Of a stretch of 24,024 nt of DNA, positions 1 through 24,024 are shown piece after piece. The stretch is from Larix sibirica (lineage: Eukaryota; Streptophyta; Pinopsida; Pinales; Pinaceae), in NCBI GenBank assembly GCA_004151065.3, contig NWUY0300052811.1:19272-43295 (forward strand), read 5' to 3'. The position numbers were made by a program, and so were the translations under genes. Under the pieces are notes generated by a model. That model was given only the letters and a program-made list of their open reading frames with translations, made no database searches and was not told the origin of the DNA. How positions within the stretch are numbered: position 1 is the stretch's first letter; the number at the start of each line of letters is the position of its first letter.

Positions 1-83
1 CCTATATGAGGGCCATAGTTAGAGGGTGATGATAAATTCAAAATTGTGATAAATTAAAATTTAAAATTTAAATTTAATTTTGA

Positions 84-230
84 TTCTTGACAATTTCTAA
101 CTTGTTGCGCTTCTTGGATTTTATCTTTTCAAAGACACTCCAGTTGTGCTCACACCCTGAAGAGTTGCAAGTTTGACTTAACACCCTAATGTCACGTTTT
201 TGTAGCTTTGGGATTTTGCCACCATTTCTA
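84..230 (-). pseudogene. hAT relic: C-terminal dimerisation block
   Basis: The minus strand reads GGKIPKLQKRDIRVLSQTCN, then SSGCEHNWSVFEKIKSKKRN. This is the hAT C-terminal dimerisation region, whose family form is SSS-x-CERNWS with a conserved Glu and Arg. Glu is kept (149-151) and Arg is His (146-148, CGC to CAC type). A possible acceptor ending CTCAG lies at 235-231. The family's closing segment (NDLVFV-like) is not visible beyond KKRN, so the 3' end is lost or lies past another intron. Confidence 0.85.
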
Positions 231-331
231 CTGAGTAACAAACAGATAGAAAAGAAAGAGTAAATACTAAAGACACTGAAATTTGAAACTTTTAAACAAA
301 TTGTACTTGAAGGTTGAACATTGAAGCTTAC

Positions 332-981
332 CTGGCATCCTCGTGGTTCTATCTTGAATAGCCATGCCATAACCAAAAGTGCCAGCTGCCAACCTATAGA
401 TCTCCATCTATTTGGAAATCTCTTAGCGTTCAGAGGGTGTTAACACCATCCTCTGAACACAAGTCTAGAGAAATCCATCCATGACCTTTGCATCAAATCA
501 GAGTCTACATGCATAAGAGAACACGGGGTTGAGGGAGAGCCCTGCTGCATGAATGCGATGATGGAGAGTATTATTCCATCGTTCATCAATCACACCCCAT
601 AGCTCAACTCGTCTGATGAATCCCTCCTCCCCCTTGTCCTCATGGTACCGATGGATAGCTTCCTTGGCCCTATCCATGGACTCATACATATATCCCATTG
701 CAGGCTTGTCACAATCAACCAAATGAAGAACCTTTATCAAAGGTGCACTGATGGCACATACCTCTTGCTCTCGCCCAAAAACTCTGATCAAATTTCACCA
801 GTTGGGCTATGGCTTGTCCATCAGGTTTGGTGCTATAGACACAAGCAACCCACTCATCGACAATAAACATCCTCTGTAACTCCATCATAACCCTCTGGAA
901 AGACTGAAGAGAAATGCAGTTAGTGGTGAATCGAGTGATTGTAGGATGCACCAACTCCTTGTTCCCTGTGTATTTTCTCAT
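332..981 (-). pseudogene. hAT relic: C-terminal helical region
   Basis: From MRKYTGNKELVHPTITRFTT through AIAQLVKFDQSFWAR the frame matches the family. It shifts near 763-778, and VCAISAPLIKVLHLVD, DKPAMGYMYESMDRAKEAI, DERWNNTLHHRIHAAGL and FSYAC follow in the next frame. That frame continues past four stop codons (500, 467, 425 and 410 downward) with VMDGFL, TCVQRMVLTPSER, MEIYRLAAGTFGYGMAI and DRTTRMP still readable. It ends at a plausible splice donor CCAG|GTAAGC (exon edge 332), suggesting that the ancestral transposase gene had an intron here. Confidence 0.87.
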
Positions 982-1658
982 GAGTGAAAGAATATATGTA
1001 CGATTATATATATATATATATATATATATTTTGTAACACTTTGAGCTAAATCAATGACTTCCTTGATCCAAGGAAGTTTGCACATGTCTTCTAGCATCAA
1101 ATCACTGCAATGGGCAATGCAAGGAGTCCAATGCAAACATGAATACCTTTGCATAAGCAACCTCCCGACATTAACACAATTAGTAGCATTGTTAATAATG
1201 ACTTGGACAACACATTGCGGGCCTATTTCTTGGATAAAGTTATCCAACAACTCACGTAATAAATGTGCATCTTTAACATATGCAAATGCATCGATGGATT
1301 TGATAAACATTGTCCCCTTGGGACAATTAACCAAGAAATTCAGAATGGATCTGGCCTTCCCATTTGTCAACTCATTTAACATTTCAATGCATTCAATGAT
1401 CTTCCATGATTCTCTGAGTTCATCTAATCTTTGGGTGTAATTAACCTTCTCCCCTTGAAGGAGTTTCCCTCTTAAATCATTATGGGAAGGGCCCTTATAC
1501 CTTGGGCCAACAATAGTAGCAACTTCAAACATGGAATGGTAGAAGGGGTTGTTCTTAGCAATGTTAAAAGGTACATGACCCCATAGAAAACATTTGGCCA
1601 CAAGCTTGTTGGCCTTCTTCTTCTCCCTTGTTTTAATTAATGACCGAATATAAGGTTT
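978..1658 (-). pseudogene. hAT relic: RNase H-like core (DUF659-type)
   Basis: The frame carries VPFNIAKNNPFYHSMFE, GPRYKGPSHNDLR, ILNFLVNCPKGTMFIKS and WTPCIAHCSDLMLEDM, all characteristic of plant BED/DUF659 hAT transposases. The family SDGWTD motif (first catalytic Asp) reads LNELTN here, with Asn codon 1374-1376 at the Asp position. The family TDNA-N motif (second catalytic Asp) reads INNATN, with Asn at 1191-1193. The frame then runs into a TA dinucleotide repeat translated as YIYIYIYI and ends at 978, while the true continuation MRKYTG lies in another frame. Confidence 0.88.
1004..1029. repeat. (TA)n microsatellite inside the hAT relic
   Basis: About 13 uninterrupted TA units. It falls inside the transposase reading frame, where the family encodes an F-I-Y-N-H-type stretch. 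The expansion yields alternating Tyr-Ile and coincides with a loss of frame. Confidence 0.9.
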
Positions 1659-1662
1659 CCCC

Positions 1663-2065
1663 TAAGTGTTGATCTCGGCACAAAGAAAGGTGAGGATGTC
1701 GAGGGCATTGTGGAAATTGTGAGCCATGTGGATGAGGATAAGGAATGGATTTCACTTACCCCCAAGGAACCTATGGCTCCCATGCTTTTTGATTTTGTTC
1801 TAGATGTAAGTTCAACTCTCAATTCCTCCTTCTCATCTCTCTTCCTAGCGATATCAAGAAGGGATTGGTTTGCAATACGCATAAGTTCTAAAGTAGTTGT
1901 AGAACAAACCTCCACTTCATGCTCGACAATATTGGCAAGGTAGTATTTCAAGCGGTTGATTCCACTATAAATCTCCTTGCCACATAGTTTGCAATTCAAC
2001 CTTTGGCTATTATGGGGTTCAACTAGTTCACCATACACCCACATTGGATTCAATGGCTTTGGCAT
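1663..2065 (-). pseudogene. hAT relic: BED zinc-finger segment
   Basis: The ATG at 2065-2063 opens a frame beginning MPKPLNPMWVYGELVEPHNS. The finger reads NCKLCGKEI...GINRLKYYLANI...VC: the two CxxC cysteines (residues 25 and 28) and the late Cys (54) are present. The family RLK-x-HLA histidine is Tyr at residue 42 (codon at 1940-1942), a CAC-to-TAC type change that should abolish zinc binding. The PFFVPR-T motif that precedes the core is still readable. The frame is lost at the GGGG run (1659-1662 on +), after which the family sequence resumes in another frame as KPYIRSLIKTREKKKANK. Confidence 0.9.
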
Positions 2066-2462
2066 TGTGTTGAGTTGAGATTAAACCTATGGCACAAAAA
2101 AAAACCCGAAATAAACACAAAAGAATGCTTGGAGATGAGTTGAATGATCAATCTTCCATTGAAAGACAACAAAAAGAGGTATATATAATGGCCATTGAAA
2201 ACGATACACTAAATCTAGAAAAACAAACAAATTTTCGAGCATAAAATTTAATACATATCCGAAAAACTAGAGAAGATAGATTGTAGTGAATCCCCACTCC
2301 ACAATTGCTTTGCTAATGGCAATGAGAACCCTACTTATTCTATCAATGGAATTGGTCACAAACCTTCTTGGAGCTTAGTCCCCTTCTTCAACAATGCACA
2401 ATGACCCACAGAAACCCAACCCACGACTTTATTTACCAATTTCTACATGTTTTCATTGAGCA

Positions 2463-2620
2463 GGCCAATATATTCCATTGACTCGCGATATTTTTCCAGT
2501 ATATCGGGTCAATGAATATATCACGATATATTCAATGTATCGTAATATCGCATTAATTGATGCCAATATATTGGCTTCCTTAGCATATCCTGATATATTT
2601 GATATATCGACGATATATGT
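2463..2620. repeat. Cluster of ATATCG/CGATAT words and short palindromes
   Basis: About 160 bp contains repeated ATATCG, CGATAT and GATATATC words in both orientations, plus the perfect 12-bp palindrome CCAATATATTGG near 2564-2575. It sits about 400-550 bp beyond the start codon of the minus-strand hAT relic, where hAT elements keep subterminal transposase-binding repeats. That role is an inference, since no terminal inverted repeat was found to anchor it. A short open frame across it (2478-2672) is repeat translation, not a gene. Confidence 0.55.
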
Positions 2621-2966
2621 AAACTATGCTTTGGACACCCGAGTTATTGTATTGTCTACTAGAAAATTGTGAATGATTGATTGAGTTGGGCTATATAATG
2701 TGGACTATAGCGAAAGACTATGTAGCTATATAATTGTATTTTTGTGCATGATACTTTTTATATATTGTAATTTGTATGTATATGAATCAATGTTTTTTTT
2801 TCAAATACAAATGTAAAAAAAACCATCATTTGTTTCTACATGGGATGGGACAATGTTTTGGGTTTAGATTCTGTAAGGTTTTATATATGTATATTGTGTT
2901 TGCAGATTGTGATGGAATTTTTCTTCCTTTTCACCCTAGACATGTACACTCTCTCATGGCTCACAG

Positions 2967-19810
<16,844 letters not shown>

Positions 19811-20472
19811 GTATGTATCCATTCTTGGAATGAAACTGGTTATGTCTCTGCTCTTTTGTGGCCTTTCATCCTTTTTAGTGCAACTCTGAAGAGCAAAACA
19901 TAATGCTAACTTTCAACATCTATATTAAAAGTACTTTGCAGTCTACCATTTTTCAAAATGTTGCCTTAGATGTGTGCAATGGATACTCTTGGGTTTGAGT
20001 CATTTGCGTTGGATGCCACACACAGCTTATCATTCTTTTTATGTGGTCCTGCTAAGTATTCAGTTCAGGAGTTGTATATGGCAGGGTTCAGGTCTGTACA
20101 GCTGTTGGGAATACCTGGTCTCTTGTGTAGGTTGTTTTAATAATAGATGTAAATATGAATGGTTTGGGGGTTTTAACTAAGCATCCATATATAATTATGG
20201 CATACTATAATGAGTCAAATAAACAGAACAAAATATGAAACTTTTTTAAGATAGAATAGTATGGGAAATAAATATCCCAGTTATATGCATATAGAAAAGC
20301 AATGTTCTCAGATCTGCCCTTACTGATACCTGGGTCTAAACAGATCTGTATTTGTTATGGATAAAGCTTGGATAAGGCTTGGGTATGTTCTTGATACGAA
20401 CCAGATACGTGGATTAAGAAACTCAAAAATAGAAAGAGAACACATAGAAAAAAGTTAAAACCTTAAAAGTAT

Positions 20473-21250
20473 AGAGGACACCATGTTTCAAATATAATCA
20501 GGATGAGTAACATGTTACATCTCCAAAGGGTATTATATAACTTTCATAGCATTTCTTTATGTTATAGTTGTATACAATATCTACAGAATATTTTCTGCTT
20601 GTAAACATCTCTGCTCTTTGTAAATATTTCTGTTTAGTATAAGACTTATTTTCTCAAAGATAAAAAAAATCTACAGAAGCTTGAATAGTCAATAGTTTAA
20701 ATTATAAAAACATGAAGAGGACACCAACTCACTTATTGGTTAACCAGTCAATGGTTTACTGGTGCACTTTGTATTTTATTTCAGTGTAAAGATGAATGTG
20801 GACTTCAAATTGAAATGCTTTCAGCACACTTTCAAGGGGTTATAAAAAGCTTCTTGTTATATAGTTTCAGTAAACGTATTCATTGTGAAACAACAATCTC
20901 CAACATGTTGCACATTTTATCTCTTCAAAAGGCTTAACAATTGAATTTGCCTTTTTTTCTAACTTAAAATATACAAGAACTTGCAATTGTTACTTTAAAC
21001 AATAAGAGGGTAAATAACCTAGATACAAGCATTTCGTAGGTATAGAACAAGTTAAACAGTCATGGCATTTGCTGATTTTAAAGGTATCTATGATTTTGTA
21101 ATTGTTGTGAAGCATGTCTAGGCATGCGTATGAAGAGGACACCAGTTTTTGAAATATAACTAGGGGTAAACATTTTAAACCTCCAAATGTTAATAAGGAT
21201 CCTTATTAGCTTTTGTTTATTTCGTAGTGGTAGGCAATATCTACACCATC
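20473..21250. repeat. Diverged direct repeats, 660 bp apart
   Basis: Copy A (20473-20590) and copy B (21133-21250) share AGAGGACACCA, GAAATATAA/CAAATATAAT, ACATTT/ACATGTTA, CTCCAAA and CAATATCTACA in the same order at a constant offset of 660-661 bp. A third short copy, ATGAAGAGGACACCA, lies at 20712-20726. They look like remnants of one ancient repeat family. Confidence 0.7.
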
Positions 21251-21327
21251 TTTGATATGTATCATGGTATTTATTTTGCATAAATATTTATTTATGTATT
21301 TTTAGTTAGTATCCAAGCATATCACAC

Positions 21328-21505
21328 GACTTCCTATTTTGGGACTCAAGGAGCTCCCTTTCCACTTTTTTTCACCACCCTGACCATAGATGCCGTTCCC
21401 TATTAATATATTGTTCGATTTCCTATTTTGGGACTCAGGGAGCTCCCTTTCAACTTTTGTTTGCTACCCTGACCATAAATGTCTTGCGCTCTTCACGAGG
21501 GAATT
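21328..21505. repeat. 89-bp tandem duplication
   Basis: TTCCTATTTTGGGACTCA starts at 21331 and again at 21420. Both copies continue with GGAGCTCCCTTT and CACCCTGACCATA / TACCCTGACCATA. Copies are roughly 21328-21416 and 21417-21505, with the second copy decaying towards its end. Confidence 0.85.
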
Positions 21506-22733
21506 ATTTGGACACAAATCTCAATCTCTACATGTCCTTTCCTAGCTGGAGGCATACATGAGGATCAACACATACATCTTAGCTTTCCTATTTGATTGAG
21601 GCAATAAGCATCAAGGAGAGATTCATGATACTTTAGATCCCAGATCTATGCAAACTCACATTTCATCTTGACCCCAACCCTTGGGTGGTCGATCGACCTC
21701 CTCAAGTCCTAGGAGGATCCCCCGTTCCAAAACACAAGGTGTACACCACTAGTGGACAAATTAGCTCTAGGGGGTCCCAAAGTTAGGTCCCCTCGTCTAG
21801 TACACCACCATTTAGGTTTGTTTGAGCAACGATGTTTTTATCAGGAGTTTTTACCCCACAATGTTGGATTTTAAGAGTGTTGGGCTTTCTTGCTCTCGTG
21901 CTCACCCTAGGATGATGCAACTTGGTCCTCTCATCCCCAACCACTCCCCAAAGGATATCATTCAATAGTACATTGGCCCTTTCATAGTTATTGACAACTT
22001 TGATGAGGAGCCTGTATTGTGCTTCCATCACTCATCCTTAGTAGCCATATCCAGCTCCAACAGACCTTAACATCCTCTCTGATTTTCAGTATGTTACCAC
22101 CAAAACCCTCACTTGTGTGATAAAGTCTTAAAGCACAAATAAGACCTTGGAGGAGCTAAGAGGGGCTACACATTGTCACCATAGTAGCATCCTCTCTCAC
22201 TTTGGGCTGGCACTCCTTCGACACCAGGGGGTATCCCTATAACAGTATTACTAAAGCTATACAATGAAGGTTCTAGGTGAAATGGAGAGTTAACTTTAGC
22301 AAAACAGATTGTTGTATATGTCTTATGAATGGGGTGATGGGTGGACCAAGGCTAGTGTCGATCCAAACTAGGGCAAATGGAGTCAAGAAGATATCTTATT
22401 GGGCTGTTTTCTTATGTTATAAGGAAAGAATGTAGCTGGAATTAACAACCTACAGGATTCCTATCTTGATGTCCACTAAAACAGAAAATACTTTTTAGGA
22501 ACCCGAATGACAGGGAATCTCCAAACATGTGTGGGGGTGTGCTTTTTGATGGGCATGCAAACTTGTAACTAACTCAAATTAAGAAGAAAGGAACAAAGTT
22601 GCCCGGATTTTAGCCCATCACAACGCATTTGATGCAAGCAATTCCAGCATTAATATTCAGCAATATTGAACCCCAAAACATGTGCTTTAACAAGAGAAAC
22701 TCTTAACTTCAATTGCCTTCAAGATGTTCAACT

Positions 22734-23650
22734 TGTTAGAAAAGTTAACTCTGGAGGTCCTCCTTGTGTTTTTGGTGTGTTTGCCATGGGGGGAGCTAAG
22801 TCATTATCCCTAGTCTTTTATTTATGTAAAGTTGAGTTATGTAAATAAAGTGTTCGTATTTCCTAACTTAAATGTGACTTTTAAGTTGTGGGTCCCATGA
22901 TTTTAATGTGCATTTAATTATTAATTTGTATTTATTAATATGCATTAAATGTGAACCCTTGATCATGAGATCAAATCCTAACCATTGAAAAAGGTAGTTA
23001 GGAAGTTAGGGTTAGTTTGGGATCAAGTGAAGTATGAAAGTGCATCTAGGGAAACGAGAAAGACACCAAGTTTGAGAGAGAGATCAGATTGAGTGAGAGA
23101 GCACAGTTTTCAAGTGAGGTCAAAGGCTCAGTTTCCAAGACAGTGACAACCATAATTTGATAGTCTGTACAGCAGGTTGAAGGGCACGAATTCCGAGGCA
23201 GTGTCTCAGTGTGGGCACTAATTCCGAGGCAGTCTCGAAGATTTTTTCTGTGCAGAAATCCGTACCAGTCTGTATCCTTGCTGGCATGTTTCCCAAGGCA
23301 GAGAAATTATTAAATCTGCTGCTGTTTTTTCTGACAGACCGTACACAGAGAGGCCGTACCGTGGCATGATTTTCAAGACAGAATTTGTGGTTCTGTCTTC
23401 TGGCATGCGAATTGTTTTTCTCTTGTCTGGCATGAGTTTCAAGAAATTACAGTCAAGGATGAAGATAAGTTTGTCTTTCTATTTCTGAAAACAGTAATTT
23501 CTGAGTTGTTGAAGTTCCAGTTTTGCTCTTGAATCAATAAAAATATCTCTGGGGTTTCCCTTGTTGGGTTTTGACCTGGTCATTGGACCTAAAATCACTG
23601 TGTTAATCTGCTGATGCTCAGAGTGTTTCTAGTTGATGTGCTTAGCATAA
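22734..23650 (+). mobile_element. LTR-like segment, probably a solo or truncated Copia/Gypsy-type LTR
   Basis: It begins near TGTTAGAAAAG (22734), a common LTR start form. An AT-rich U3-like part follows, then a transcribed-leader-like part rich in short repeated words (23100-23450), an AATAAA at 23535-23540 and a U5-like GGGGTTTCCC...GGTCATTGGACC stretch. No polypurine tract, primer-binding site, TG...CA partner or target duplication was identified, so both limits are uncertain. Confidence 0.35.
23130..23450 (+). repeat. Recurrent TTCCAAGACAG / TGGCATG words
   Basis: Variants of TTTCCAAGACAG, ATTCCGAGGCAG (twice, about 30 bp apart), TTTCCCAAGGCAG and TTTTCAAGACAG recur through this segment. 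Several are preceded by TGGCATG (near 23282, 23361, 23401 and 23430). This internal repetition suggests a leader built by short duplications. Confidence 0.6.
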
Positions 23651-24024
23651 GTATTTTAGCTTTTATTTGATTCTGAATCTTGAAGTATTTACGAGTCTAA
23701 AATATTAGAGATGCTAAGTGTTTGACAAAATGTTAAAATGAGAGTTTAATTATTTTGTCATTAAAAATCTTCACAACTGAGCTCCAAGCGGGGATTTCCC
23801 CAAATGCAACCATCCTAAAAAATGGAGAGAGTAAATCCTTATAAAGATTGAGTTCAATCTTTATTACAATAAAATATTATTTGGTGGAATCTAGATCCAC
23901 TTTATTCTCCAAGAAAAATACCAGAAAAAGGCTACATTATTACACAATGGGCTCTCCATAAATAAAATACTAATAAATTTTATCATTTTCTTCCCTCTTG
24001 TACAATGCGCCATTCTATTTATAA

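Larger units (their letters stand above)
84..2065 (-). pseudogene. Decayed hAT-superfamily DNA transposase (BED-type), antisense in a LeuRS intron
   Basis: Read on the minus strand, the fragments follow the order of plant BED/DUF659 hAT transposases: BED zinc finger (2065 to about 1780), a basic linker, the RNase H-like core with its KGPS...LR block (about 1655-1030), the long alpha-helical part with MRKYTG-KEL, DERWNNTLH and IHAAGL-LNP-FSYAC (about 981-500), and the C-terminal dimerisation block IRVLSQT...NWSVFEKI (about 84-200). It is broken by a frame change at the C run 1659-1662, another at the TA repeat (1004-1029), a third near 763-778, and in-frame stops at 498-500, 465-467, 423-425 and 408-410. 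Expected zinc-binding and catalytic residues are replaced. It cannot encode active transposase. Terminal inverted repeats and a target duplication were not identified, so the element limits are approximate. Confidence 0.92.
1..2966 (+). other. Upstream LeuRS intron (3' part)
   Basis: Everything before the acceptor at 2965-2966 is intron relative to the LeuRS gene, because no LeuRS-like exon is found here. It holds the antisense hAT relic (84-2065) and the ATATCG cluster. The stretches 2066-2462 and 2621-2960 are AT-rich with no recognisable coding content. The intron must begin upstream of the window, so it is at least 2966 bp. Confidence 0.75.
19811..24024 (+). other. Downstream LeuRS intron (5' part)
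   Basis: The intron starts at the strong donor GTATGT. No sequence encoding the LeuRS C-terminal domain is seen up to the window edge, so it is at least 4214 bp. It holds repeats at 660-bp spacing (20473-21250), an 89-bp tandem duplication (21328-21505), unassigned moderately GC-rich sequence (21500-22700) and an LTR-like segment (22734-23650). Confidence 0.75.

Noticed and set aside
642-1440. Plus-strand open frames over the hAT relic
   Set aside because: They are antisense shadows of the recognisable minus-strand transposase.
2776-2966. Open frame running into LeuRS exon a
   Set aside because: The translation before 2967 has no LeuRS similarity, while a good acceptor at 2965-2966 and the split Trp codon place the exon start at 2967.
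19811-24024. Final LeuRS exon with the C-terminal tRNA-binding domain
   Set aside because: Searched by eye for VQINGK-like and IYVPGK-like coding sequence and found none; it probably lies beyond the window.

Overview
The window looks like nuclear DNA from a land plant with a large genome. It is AT-rich and has spliced plant-type exons, multi-kilobase introns and old transposon debris, with no bacterial operon structure. The very long introns fit a gymnosperm best, but that is an inference and no species can be named.

The only real gene I can support is on the + strand. It is a bacterial-type (organellar) leucyl-tRNA synthetase, orthologous in type to Arabidopsis EMB2369. Eight internal exons lie at 2967-3029, 3225-3306, 9467-9544, 9625-9726, 9880-10052, 10437-10614, 19440-19517 and 19679-19810. 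Every resolved junction is GT-AG, and the exons join in one phase-consistent frame of 295 whole codons. They encode the second half of the class I catalytic core, with the GG-EH-HLLY-RF block and an intact KMSKS loop, followed by most of the helical anticodon-binding domain. The N-terminal exons (transit peptide, HIGH motif, editing domain) and the last C-terminal exon or exons lie outside the window. Internal introns are 195, 6160, 80, 153, 384, 8825 and 161 bp, so two introns hold most of the locus.

Region 1-2966 is the end of an upstream intron. It contains a decayed hAT-superfamily transposase in antisense (about 84-2065, minus strand): BED finger, RNase H-like core and C-terminal dimerisation block are still recognisable. 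It carries at least three frame breaks, four in-frame stops and substitutions at the expected catalytic and zinc-binding residues. A cluster of ATATCG/CGATAT words (2463-2620) lies just beyond its 5' end.

The 6.2-kb intron (3307-9466) holds unrecognised short reading frames, a set of three small hairpins (5890-5984), an 86-bp tandem duplication (8899-9070) and a GA microsatellite ending in an N (position 9283). The 8.8-kb intron (10615-19439) holds a telo-box plus GA-repeat block (11448-11743), LTR-like minus-strand stretches, a 45-bp palindrome (16378-16422), diverged repeats (17029-17370) and a GC-richer stretch (17740-18420). The last intron (19811 onward) holds repeats at 660-bp spacing, an 89-bp tandem duplication and an LTR-like segment near 22734-23650.

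I found no RNA gene, CRISPR array or convincing new multi-gene system. The most unusual signals are the 45-bp palindrome, the pattern of inactivating G-to-A changes in the hAT relic, and the telo-box/GA block.
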